Positions 7,999-15,962 of a stretch of DNA of 56,620 bases are shown here, piece after piece. Numbering within the stretch: the stretch's first letter is position 1; each line of letters begins with the position of its first letter. Below the pieces are notes generated by a model. The model was not told the origin of the DNA. It searched no databases and was given only the letters and a program-made list of their open reading frames with translations. Origin of the DNA: Acidimicrobiia bacterium (lineage in GTDB: Bacteria > Actinomycetota > Acidimicrobiia > Acidimicrobiales > SZUA-35); the NCBI GenBank assembly GCA_003231975.1, contig QIKW01000079.1:1-56620 (forward strand), read 5' to 3'. A program made the position numbers and the translations under genes.

Positions 7999-8831
7999 CA
8001 GAGCCCGGAGTCTCTGACCGAACCTCGCGTGGTTACTGCTTCTTGACCAATTAGGCACATGAAGGCTCGATCGCCTGCTTCCCATGAGGCCTCGATCGGG
8101 ATCAAGAAATCATAGATCAGCACAGATTCCTGATAGCTCAAGCCGACGAAGGGCTCGAATTCGGCAAAGCAGATCTTGTCCACGGCCAAGACAAGATCCG
8201 TTTCGGCCGGGTACGAGGCGCCGAATTCGGTGATCTCGCCCGTCTGGAATACCTCCCACTGATGGGTTTCGGCACAGTCCAGAATGTCGATCTCAAAGAT
8301 GTCCTCGACCCCAGGGTCATTCAAGCAGTCTCCAACAACCAAGTCGTCCACTGGCGTGGCTCCTGTTACTGAACGAACAATTGCGACAAGGATCACCACT
8401 GCCACAACAGACCCACGGACTGCGCGGCGTGACAAAGAGAATGACTTCTTTGCGGGTTGTCCCGAGCCGCTGTGCGGCGGTAGGGCTTGCTCTGGATGGG
8501 GGGCGAGGGGCGATCCTATTAGAGCGTGGTCGCTAGGGGCCAGTTGACCAACTGGAGCCGACATGTCGAACGTAGGGGGAACGGTGGGATTCGGAGGTGC
8601 GCCAATCGGAATCTGAGGGTCGGAGTTGGTTTCTGCCCCTTGGGCCCACGCGGGTGTGGTTGACGGTGTTTCGCCAATCCCGGGTTGGGCCGCCGGTTTT
8701 GGCCTCGGCTTCGGTTGTTGGGGCGGCGCCGGAAAGCCGGCCGGAGCGGGAGGGGCTGAAGATGCGGGAGGGGTCTGGGTGTTTGGAAGTTGCCCAAAGG
8801 CAGAATCGTGACCGGATTGCTGGTTGCTCAT
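7998..8831 (-). CDS. Pro-rich, membrane-anchored Septum_form-domain protein
   Basis: 277 residues. The first 130 are low-complexity and rich in Pro, Ala, Gln and Ser, expected to be cytoplasmic and disordered. A single membrane segment follows a basic stretch (S-R-R-A-V-R-G then VVAVVILVAIV, about 138-155). The exported C-terminal domain has V-G-D-C-L-N-D-P-G, L-D-C-A-E-T-H-Q-W-E-V, K-I-C-F-A and W-E-A-G-D-R-A-F-M-C-L, matching the actinobacterial septum-formation domain and the lipoprotein at 7049-7546. Its upstream region abuts the SOS promoter of dnaE2. Division involvement is only implied by the family name. Confidence 0.82.
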   Translation of the reverse strand: MSNQQSGHDSAFGQLPNTQTPPASSAPPAPAGFPAPPQQPKPRPKPAAQPGIGETPSTTPAWAQGAETNSDPQIPIGAPPNPTVPPTFDMSAPVGQLAPSDHALIGSPLAPHPEQALPPHSGSGQPAKKSFSLSRRAVRGSVVAVVILVAIVRSVTGATPVDDLVVGDCLNDPGVEDIFEIDILDCAETHQWEVFQTGEITEFGASYPAETDLVLAVDKICFAEFEPFVGLSYQESVLIYDFLIPIEASWEAGDRAFMCLIGQEAVTTRGSVRDSGL

Positions 8832-8880
8832 CCTGGTTCGTACGGTGCAAACCTGTTGTCGGTTGAGTTATCAAGGCCGT

Positions 8881-8910
8881 TTGACCCAACGAACAAACGT
8901 TCGATATATT
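8881..8910 (+). promoter_or_regulatory. LexA (SOS) box in dnaE2 promoter
   Basis: ACGAAC-AAAC-GTTCGA at 8889-8904 matches the SOS consensus with one mismatch (A for T at the first base). TTGACC at 8881-8886 and TATATT at 8905-8910 form a -35/-10 pair with an 18-nt spacer. The ATG of dnaE2 is at 8917, six bases after the -10, matching the imuA' promoter; both carry TTGACC, a LexA box and no leader. Confidence 0.85.
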
Positions 8911-8916
8911 TAGAGG

Positions 8917-11900
8917 ATGGGTTGGGGCAATCCACCGGTGCCGTGGAAAGAAATAGAGCAAACGCTCTCAGATCATCGTCCGGCTGACAAGCCAATTGGC
9001 GACGGGGGTGACAGCCCGGCATGGTCTTACAAGCGGCCAAAGTATGAAGCTCCGGTACTCACCCGAAACAAAAGCAGGCATCAGTACGCCGAACTTCACT
9101 GTCATTCCAGCTTCAGCTTTCTTGATGGGGCATCGTCGCCGGAAGATCTGGTGGAAGAGGCCGCCAGGCTGGATCTGAAAGCGCTTGCCATCACCGACCA
9201 CGACGGTTTCTACGGCGTTGTCCGGTTCGCCGAGGCTGCGCGCGACGTTGGTATGCCAACCGTGTTTGGCGCCGAACTCACAGTTGACAAGCTCGACATC
9301 TCTCCGGCCCAACCAGATCCAGATGGCTCGCACCTCCTTGTTCTGGCCCGCAACCCCAGCGGCTACGCGGCATTGGCAAGGGTGATAAGCGAGGCCCAGT
9401 TGGCAGGCGAGAAGGGAGCCCCTCGTTTCACGATGAGCAACCTCAATCACTGGCTTCGTCCTGGCGAGGCAGCCAACTGGCTGGTTCTCACCGGTTGCCG
9501 GAAAGGTTCGGTGCCTCGCACCCTGGAGCGAGAAGGGCCTGCTCGGGCCGAACGAGAGTTGCGGTTTTTGGTGGATTGTTTCGGGGCAGACAACGTGGTT
9601 GTTGAGCTCTGGGATCATGGTGCACCACTTGACAGTGCTCGCAACGACGCACTGGTGAATCTGGCAATGCGGGTTGGCGTGCAGGTGATTGCCACAAACA
9701 ACGTGCATTACGCCGCTCCTGCCAACCGGCAGTTGGCAATGGCAATGGCAGCAGTGCGGTCTCGCCGCAGCCTTGATGAGATAGACGGCTGGCTGCCTGC
9801 TGCATCCGGGGCTCACCTTCGTTCTGGAGACGAGCAGAGCAGACGTTTCGCCCGCTACCCCGGCGTGGTGGAAAGGGCAGCTGCTCTTGGCCTGGAATGT
9901 GCATTCGACCTCCGCCTGGTCGCTCCAAACCTCCCACCCTTCCCGTGCCCAAACGGGCCGGACGGCAAACCGCTTACCGAGATTCAGTTCGTCCGCCAAC
10001 TGGTTGAAGAAGAAGGTGCGCTTCGTTACGGCAGGCGCAATGCGGAAACTGTTCCCGGAGCCTGGAAGCAGTTAGACCATGAGCTGGACCTAATCGAACA
10101 GCTTGGATTCCCTGGCTACTTCCTGGTGGTCTGGGACATCGTTCAGTTCTGTCAACGGGCAGACATCTTGTGCCAAGGGCGGGGCTCGGCTGCCAATTCG
10201 GCGGTGTGTTATGTGCTTGGCATCACCAAGGCAGATGCGGTCAGCCTCGGCTTGCTGTTCGAACGCTTTCTCGCCCCCGAACGAGATGGCCCGCCAGACA
10301 TAGACCTAGACATCGAGTCTGACCGGAGAGAAGAGGCAATTCAGTACGTCTATGAACGTCATGGCAGGCGTCACGCGGCCCAAGTGGCAAACGTGATCAC
10401 CTACCGGGCAAAGTCTTCGGTAAGAGACGCGGCAAAAGCTCTTGGTTATGCCCCAGGCCAACAAGACGCCTTTTCAAAAGGGGTTGACCGGTGGAGCGGC
10501 CTAGATACTCCTGACCTGCCAGACGACGTGATTCAACTTGCCACTCAGTTCGAGGGCCTACCTCGCCACCTCGGCATCCATTCCGGCGGGATGGTGATGT
10601 GTGATCGGCCGGTAATCGAAGTGTGCCCGGTTGAGTGGGGGAGGATGGAGAACCGCACGGTTCTGCAATGGGACAAAGATGATTGCGCCGCCGCAGGGTT
10701 GGTCAAGTTCGACCTCCTTGGCCTTGGCATGCTGTCTGCTCTTCACTACAGCGTCGACCTCATCCAAGCCAATCATCCAGAAACGCTTCCGAAGGGATCT
10801 GACGGGTTGCCAACCCTTGATCTGGCCGATCTTAAACAAGAAGATGCTGTGTACGACATGCTCTGCCTTGCCGACTCAATTGGCGTGTTCCAGGTAGAGA
10901 GCAGAGCCCAGATGAGCACTTTGCCTCGGCTCAGGCCGCGCACCTTCTATGACCTCGTTGTTGAAATTGCCCTCATCCGCCCCGGTCCAATTCAGGGAGG
11001 CTCCGTCCACCCGTACATCCGCCGCCGTAACGGCAAGGAAGCGGTTACCTACTTGCATCCACTGCTTGAAAACTCGCTGAAAAAAACCCTTGGCATTCCC
11101 CTGTTCCAAGAGCAGTTGATGCAGATGGCAATAGATGTCTCGGGGTTCACCTCAGCAGAGGCAGACCAGCTTCGTCGAGCCATGGGGTCCAAACGCAGCC
11201 TGGCAAAGATGGAACAGATGAAAGAGCGCTTCTTCACCGGAATGGGCGAGAGGGGAATCACAGAAGAGATTGGTGACCAGATCTGGCACAAGCTGGTTGC
11301 GTTCGCCAACTACGGGTTCCCCGAGAGTCACTCGATCAGCTTTGCCTACCTCGTCTATTCCTCGTCGTGGATCAAACTCCACTACCCGGCTGCTTTTTGT
11401 GCCTCGCTGCTGAACGCCCAACCGATGGGCTTCTATTCGCCGCACTCTCTGGTGCAGGACGCTCGGCGCCACGGCGTGCCAACGTTGCCTCCGTGTGTCA
11501 ATCGCTCAAGAGCGGTTGCCGGGCTCGAACGAACAGCCAATGGCGCAGCCGAACCAAAGATCCTGGTTGCCGGGGCAGACAACATCCGCAAGCAGCGTCG
11601 AGACGTTGGTTGGGCTGTGCGCCTTGGCCTGTCATCGGTCCGCCATCTTGGTTCTGAAGTGGCTGAATCAATTGAGAAGGGCGCTCCGTACACCTCCATT
11701 GAAGACGTCGCCCGCCGTGGCAGTCAAAAGCGGCCGTTGAGTGCAGAGCAGCTGGAGGCAATGGCAACAGCGGGCGCCTTCGACTGTTTCGCCACCTCAG
11801 CTTCAGCCCCATTTGATGCCACCTCTACCGCAACCAACAGCAGCTGGAGGCGGCAGGCACTGTGGACGGCCGGAGCCGTTGTGCACGGGGGCGACAACAA

Positions 11901-12381
11901 GCTGGCAGGCATCGTTACCGGCATGCACTCACCGCAACTTCCCGGCATGAGCGAAAGGGAAGAGGCACTGGCCGATTTGTGGTCAACCGGCGTTGCCGCA
12001 AACGGTCATCCAACCAAGTTTTTGCGAGAGAACCTTGACAAGATTGGGGTGATCCCAGCCAACGAACTGGCTGGTGTTATTGACGGGACACGGGTGCTGG
12101 TTGCTGGTGTGGTTACTCACCGTCAGCGCCCGGCAACCGCCGCCGGGGTCACGTTCATGGGCCTTGAGGACGAAACCGGTTTGATAAACGTTGTTGTTTC
12201 GGTTGGCTGTTGGGCTCGGTATCGCCGCTTTGCCCGCAATGCTCCGGCCCTGCTGGTTAGGGGAAAATGTGAACGGCAGGGCGAAGTTGTGAACATTGTT
12301 GCCGACAAACTTGAGCCGCTTCCGATCGGGCCAGATCAGGGGCACAATCCTGCCGCATCGATGAGCCGAGACTTCCGTTGA
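8917..12381 (+). CDS. dnaE2: Error-prone DNA polymerase DnaE2 (ImuC)
   Basis: 1154 residues. The N-terminus (M-G-W-G-N-P-P) is typical of actinobacterial DnaE2 and supports this start. A PHP domain follows from about residue 58 (Y-A-E-L-H-C-H-S-S-F-S-F-L-D-G; I-T-D-H-D-G-F-Y-G). The palm contains the catalytic carboxylates in P-P-D-I-D-L-D-I-E. Then come the fingers, a helix-hairpin-helix region (Y-T-S-I-E-D-V-A-R) and a C-terminal OB-fold that binds single-stranded DNA (about 1040-1130). It is the catalytic subunit of the SOS mutasome, working with ImuA' and ImuB encoded at 1617-3922. Expression should be LexA-controlled from a leaderless promoter. Confidence 0.96.
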   Translation: MGWGNPPVPWKEIEQTLSDHRPADKPIGDGGDSPAWSYKRPKYEAPVLTRNKSRHQYAELHCHSSFSFLDGASSPEDLVEEAARLDLKALAITDHDGFYGVVRFAEAARDVGMPTVFGAELTVDKLDISPAQPDPDGSHLLVLARNPSGYAALARVISEAQLAGEKGAPRFTMSNLNHWLRPGEAANWLVLTGCRKGSVPRTLEREGPARAERELRFLVDCFGADNVVVELWDHGAPLDSARNDALVNLAMRVGVQVIATNNVHYAAPANRQLAMAMAAVRSRRSLDEIDGWLPAASGAHLRSGDEQSRRFARYPGVVERAAALGLECAFDLRLVAPNLPPFPCPNGPDGKPLTEIQFVRQLVEEEGALRYGRRNAETVPGAWKQLDHELDLIEQLGFPGYFLVVWDIVQFCQRADILCQGRGSAANSAVCYVLGITKADAVSLGLLFERFLAPERDGPPDIDLDIESDRREEAIQYVYERHGRRHAAQVANVITYRAKSSVRDAAKALGYAPGQQDAFSKGVDRWSGLDTPDLPDDVIQLATQFEGLPRHLGIHSGGMVMCDRPVIEVCPVEWGRMENRTVLQWDKDDCAAAGLVKFDLLGLGMLSALHYSVDLIQANHPETLPKGSDGLPTLDLADLKQEDAVYDMLCLADSIGVFQVESRAQMSTLPRLRPRTFYDLVVEIALIRPGPIQGGSVHPYIRRRNGKEAVTYLHPLLENSLKKTLGIPLFQEQLMQMAIDVSGFTSAEADQLRRAMGSKRSLAKMEQMKERFFTGMGERGITEEIGDQIWHKLVAFANYGFPESHSISFAYLVYSSSWIKLHYPAAFCASLLNAQPMGFYSPHSLVQDARRHGVPTLPPCVNRSRAVAGLERTANGAAEPKILVAGADNIRKQRRDVGWAVRLGLSSVRHLGSEVAESIEKGAPYTSIEDVARRGSQKRPLSAEQLEAMATAGAFDCFATSASAPFDATSTATNSSWRRQALWTAGAVVHGGDNKLAGIVTGMHSPQLPGMSEREEALADLWSTGVAANGHPTKFLRENLDKIGVIPANELAGVIDGTRVLVAGVVTHRQRPATAAGVTFMGLEDETGLINVVVSVGCWARYRRFARNAPALLVRGKCERQGEVVNIVADKLEPLPIGPDQGHNPAASMSRDFR

Positions 12382-12411
12382 TCACTGCCGGATTCGGGAG
12401 CTTCCCCTGAA

Positions 12412-12439
12412 ACGGTAGCCAGCCCATGCCTGCTACCGT
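12412..12439 (+). terminator. Hairpin downstream of dnaE2
   Basis: ACGGTAGC (12412-12419) pairs with GCTACCGT (12432-12439) across a 12-nt loop, 30 nt after the dnaE2 stop. No clear U-tract follows, so it is a candidate only. Confidence 0.5.
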
Positions 12440-12493
12440 CTTCGGGGCCCGTGATGCGGAAATCAACATGGGCAACAACTAGGAGGGATAACT

Positions 12494-13363
12494 ATGACAA
12501 TTTACGCGCCCAGGAAGTGGGTCTGTTTGCTGCTGGCCTTCTCGCTGACAGCCACAGCATGTCTAGACGGGGGTGATGATGAGAACTCGGCCGAGGAAGC
12601 GGTTGGTTCGGGCGAAGAGGCTGATGTCGGCGGGGCTCTTGGCGGTTCGGAAAGCGATGAGGCCGACACAACCACCACAACCGAGGTCACCACCACTACG
12701 ACCGAGGTCACCACCACCACAGCAGCTGTTGCCGATCCGGTTGTGTACTGCGCCCTTTCACACAAGGCCGAGTTGGTGGGAGACGGCTTCTCAGACGACG
12801 ATTTCGGCGATCCCGAAGCTCTTGAATCGTTCCTGACAGAGCTTCTCGGTTTGCTTGACTCAGCTGTGCCGCCAGCCGAGATAGCCGCCGATTTCGGAAC
12901 AACCAGGGACTTGTTCACAGAGCTGAATGACCTGTTGATCGACGTCGACTACAACATGGTTGCGATTGCCGATGCGCCCCTTTTCAGCGACGAGGAGCGC
13001 AGCTCGGCACAGGACCGACTCACCGAGTTCGACAATCAGTTGTGTGGGCCGCCACCGTCGCTGCCCGATGATGTGGCCGCCGATGACGAATCGACGCCAG
13101 ACATAGTTGCCGATGCTGTTGCCACCGGTGACTACGCACTCTTTGAAGCCTTGCTGCAAAGCGAGACCGGCCGAACCGCATTCATCGAGGGCCTTGCCGG
13201 CGACTCTGATCTCACAGACGCTCAAGGCGGCTGCTTCCTCGACAATATGCCGATCGAGTTGCTGGCTGAGATGGCGGTGAACGGCGCCGAGTCACCAGAG
13301 GTGATCAGCGGGTTCCTCGCTGCCCTAGATGCCTGCGACATTCCGCTCTCAGTGTTCGGCTGA
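12494..13363 (+). CDS. Thr-rich lipoprotein with two Cys-paired domains
   Basis: 289 residues, preceded by an excellent AGGAGGGA ribosome binding site. The signal peptide (WVCLLLAFSLTATAC) ends in a lipobox. An acidic linker (about 24-60) is followed by a Thr-rich segment with two TTTTEV-type repeats. Region 75-190 starts V-V-Y-C and ends Q-L-C-G, with a D-P-E-A-L-E and PP motif in between, resembling the same region of the protein at 110-814. The final 75 residues contain G-R-T-A-F-I-E-G, L-T-D-A-Q-G-G-C-F-L-D-N and a late L-D-A-C-D-I-P-L. That domain is shared with the lipoproteins at 110 and 13424. Function unknown. Confidence 0.85.
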   Translation: MTIYAPRKWVCLLLAFSLTATACLDGGDDENSAEEAVGSGEEADVGGALGGSESDEADTTTTTEVTTTTTEVTTTTAAVADPVVYCALSHKAELVGDGFSDDDFGDPEALESFLTELLGLLDSAVPPAEIAADFGTTRDLFTELNDLLIDVDYNMVAIADAPLFSDEERSSAQDRLTEFDNQLCGPPPSLPDDVAADDESTPDIVADAVATGDYALFEALLQSETGRTAFIEGLAGDSDLTDAQGGCFLDNMPIELLAEMAVNGAESPEVISGFLAALDACDIPLSVFG

Positions 13364-13381
13364 TTCCAAAGAATTTCGACA

Positions 13382-13423
13382 GGCAACCAGTATCGGGCAA
13401 TCCCTCCCCCGATACTGGTTGCC
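13382..13423. terminator. 16-bp hairpin between two lipoprotein genes
   Basis: GGCAACCAGTATCGGG (13382-13397) is perfectly complementary to CCCGATACTGGTTGCC (13408-13423) with a 10-nt loop. It ends on the base before the GTG of the next gene. It may terminate the upstream gene. It may also occlude or provide expression signals for the next one, since GATACT at 13411-13416 is -10-like. Confidence 0.6.
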
Positions 13424-14020
13424 GTGCTGTTCCTATCAGTTCTGTTTGGCCGTGGCCGATGCCGTGATCGACTTGGCTTCGTGGTCCTCGTTTTCGCGCT
13501 GCTGGCTACGGCCTGCACGGCTGGGCAGGTGCCTGATGTGGTTGTGGTTGAGGCCACCCCAAGTTCCACCAGCATCACGACCGAGGTTCCCAGCACCGTT
13601 GCTCCGTCAACCCAGCCACCGTCAACCCAGCCACCGTCAACCGAGCTGCCACCAACCGAGCTGCCACCATCATCAGAAACCGCGGCGTCGGCGACGCCCA
13701 CCACAACCGACGCCGGCCAGACGGGAACCAGCTTCAGCCTCGGAGCAACGGCAAGCAGCCTGCTGGCAGCTACAGACCTAGACGACCTGGAACAACTGTT
13801 GGCAAGCGACAGCGGGCGCCAAGACTTCATCGACAATGTCGTCGAAGCACTTCCCGGCCTTTCACAAGACCAGGCTGGGTGCTTTCTCGACAATCTTGAC
13901 CTGGGAATGCTTGCCGCGCTTGACGGCGATCTGGCCAGCCTCTCCTCAGAGCAGATCTCGTCGGTGTTGGCCGTGATGCTGACGTGCGAGATCCCTCTCG
14001 ACGCATTGTCTGGCAGCTGA
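13424..14020 (+). CDS. Lipoprotein with Pro/Ser/Thr linker and C-terminal two-Cys domain
   Basis: 198 residues from a GTG. An Arg-containing N-terminus, hydrophobic segment (LGFVVLVFALLATAC) and lipobox indicate a lipoprotein. A linker of P-S-T-Q-P and P-T-E-L-P repeats covers about 50-85. The C-terminal domain (about 125-198: G-R-Q-D-F-I-D-N, L-S-Q-D-Q-A-G-C-F-L-D-N-L-D, then L-T-C-E-I-P-L) closely matches that of the preceding gene. The middle Cys domain of its neighbour is absent, so it looks like a duplicated, shortened paralogue. No ribosome binding site is visible and a long hairpin abuts the start, so start choice is uncertain. Confidence 0.78.
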   Translation: MLFLSVLFGRGRCRDRLGFVVLVFALLATACTAGQVPDVVVVEATPSSTSITTEVPSTVAPSTQPPSTQPPSTELPPTELPPSSETAASATPTTTDAGQTGTSFSLGATASSLLAATDLDDLEQLLASDSGRQDFIDNVVEALPGLSQDQAGCFLDNLDLGMLAALDGDLASLSSEQISSVLAVMLTCEIPLDALSGS

Positions 14021-14029
14021 GGCGAGATC

Positions 14030-14050
14030 GGCTGAGAAGGGGCCTCAGCC
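14030..14050. terminator. Convergent-gene hairpin (lipoprotein / typA)
   Basis: GGCTGAG (14030-14036) pairs with CTCAGCC (14044-14050) over a 7-nt loop. It lies between the convergent lipoprotein and typA and overlaps the typA stop codon. It could act in both directions. Confidence 0.45.
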
Positions 14051-15907
14051 CGCTTCTGTAGCCAATCGTTCGGCTTTCAGTTCTTTTTGGCGACGGGCCC
14101 TGGCGTGAGGGTCCAGTTCGGCTTTGCGGAGCCGCGTGTGACTTGGAGTGACCTCAACGAATTCGTCGTCAGCAATGAACTCAAGAGACTGTTCGAGGCT
14201 CAGCACCTTCGGCGGGGTCAACTTCACGGTTGCGTCGGATGCCGCGGCCCGATGGTTGGTGAGTTGTTTCTCCTTGCAGACGTTTACTTCCATGTCTTCG
14301 GAGCGACTGTTTTCGCCAACGATCATTCCGTTGTAGACCGCAGTTGTTGGGGAAACCATCATTTGCGCCCGTTCCTGGAGGCTGATCAGGGCGTAAGCGG
14401 TGGCGGGCCCCTGTCTGTCTGCAATCAAAGATCCTGAGCGGCGGGTGCGAAGCTCTCCGAACCACGGTTCGAAGTCCTCAAAGGTGTGATTCAAAACGCC
14501 GGTTCCACGAGTCTCGGTGAGGAACTCGGTTCGGAATCCAATCAGACCCCGGGACGGGACCAAGTAGTCCAGCCGAACCCACCCCGTTCCGTGGTTCACC
14601 ATGTTTTTCATTCGTCCCTTTCGGGCTGCCAGCAGTTGGGTGACGGCTCCGAGGTGGTCTTCTGGAACGTCGATTGTCACCAACTCAACTGGTTCATGGA
14701 TCTGCCCGTCGATCTCCTTGGTTACGACCTGGGGCTTGCCAACGGTCAGCTCGAAGCCTTCGCGCCGCATTTGCTCAACCAGAACAGCAAGTTGAAGTTC
14801 ACCGCGAGCCTGAACCTCCCATGTGTCGGGCCGCTCGGTTGGCAGAACTCGCAGGCTCATGTTGCCGACCAGTTCCCGGTCAAGCCTGTCTTTCACCATC
14901 CGTGCGGTCAGCTTGGTGCCGTCCTTACCCGCCAACGGCGAGCTGTTCGTGCCAACCGTCATTGACAACGCAGGCTCGTCGACCGCTATTACCGGCATCG
15001 GCCGCGGGTCGTCTGGATCTACGAGGGTCTCGCCGATCAAGATGTCTTCTATTCCCGCCACCGCGGCCAGATCTCCGGGCCCGGCCGACTCAGACGGAAC
15101 ACGCTCGAGGTGTCTGGTGAGGTAGAGCTCTGTGATCTTGACGTTCTTGACAGTGCCGTCGACACGACTGAGGGCCAGATTCTGTCCCTTCGTGAACGTG
15201 CCGTTCATGATTCGACACATTGCCAGTCGCCCGACATACGGAGAAGAGTCGAGGTTTGTGACCCAGGCCTGAAGCGGGTGGCCGACTTCATAGGTTGGGG
15301 CCGGAATGTGTTCAATAAGAGCCTCGAACAATGGCTCGAGGCTGGTGCCAGCAACGGACGGATCGTTGGAGGCCCACCCATCGCGGGCAACGCAGTAGAG
15401 GATAGGGAAGTCAATCTGGTCGTCCCGGGCGTCGATGTCCATGAACAGTTCATAGACGTCGTCGACCACCGCTTCGATTCTGGCATCATGGCGGTCAACC
15501 TTGTTTATGACAAGGATCACGGGAAGATCCCTGGCCAGGGCCTTGCGCAGGACAAAGCGAGTTTGGGGCAGTGGGCCCTCAGCGGCGTCAACCAAAAGAA
15601 CAACACCGTCGACCATCGTGAGAGCCCGTTCAACCTCGCCGCCAAAGTCAGCGTGGCCCGGCGTGTCAACCACATTCACGGTGGTTCCGTTCCATGTGAC
15701 TGAGGTGTTCTTGGCCAGGATCGTTATGCCCTTCTCGCGTTCGAGGTCGCCGGAGTCCATCACTCGTTCGGCCACATTCTCATTGGCCCTGAAAGCGCCA
15801 GTCTGGCGAAGCATGGCATCCACCAGAGTGGTCTTGCCATGGTCCACATGGGCAACGATTGCCACGTTACGGATGTCGGAGCGCTCGGCCCGGGCGGTGT
15901 CAGTCAC
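14045..15907 (-). CDS. typA: Translational GTPase TypA/BipA
   Basis: 620 residues, full length for TypA/BipA, a ribosome-associated GTPase of the EF-G family with roles in stress adaptation and 50S assembly. The GTPase motifs are all present: A-H-V-D-H-G-K-T (19-26), the switch-I R-E-K-G-I-T-I, D-T-P-G-H-A-D-F, N-K-V-D-R, and the C-R-x-D-type G5 region. EF-Tu domain 2, EF-G III and V-like domains and the BipA-specific C-terminal domain (V-N-V-C-K-E-K-Q-L-T-N-H-R-A) follow. It is the last gene of a minus-strand run with the Nudix gene upstream (55-nt gap). Confidence 0.96.
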   Translation of the reverse strand: MTDTARAERSDIRNVAIVAHVDHGKTTLVDAMLRQTGAFRANENVAERVMDSGDLEREKGITILAKNTSVTWNGTTVNVVDTPGHADFGGEVERALTMVDGVVLLVDAAEGPLPQTRFVLRKALARDLPVILVINKVDRHDARIEAVVDDVYELFMDIDARDDQIDFPILYCVARDGWASNDPSVAGTSLEPLFEALIEHIPAPTYEVGHPLQAWVTNLDSSPYVGRLAMCRIMNGTFTKGQNLALSRVDGTVKNVKITELYLTRHLERVPSESAGPGDLAAVAGIEDILIGETLVDPDDPRPMPVIAVDEPALSMTVGTNSSPLAGKDGTKLTARMVKDRLDRELVGNMSLRVLPTERPDTWEVQARGELQLAVLVEQMRREGFELTVGKPQVVTKEIDGQIHEPVELVTIDVPEDHLGAVTQLLAARKGRMKNMVNHGTGWVRLDYLVPSRGLIGFRTEFLTETRGTGVLNHTFEDFEPWFGELRTRRSGSLIADRQGPATAYALISLQERAQMMVSPTTAVYNGMIVGENSRSEDMEVNVCKEKQLTNHRAAASDATVKLTPPKVLSLEQSLEFIADDEFVEVTPSHTRLRKAELDPHARARRQKELKAERLATEAG

Positions 15908-15962
15908 CCCAAAAGGCTAGGGCCTCGCGACCGAAGTGCGGCTTCTTCGCATCAAGGTTCAC

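Noticed and set aside
8968-9999. 343-residue minus-strand open frame
   Set aside because: Antisense to the conserved PHP/polymerase region of dnaE2; no family features or start signal.
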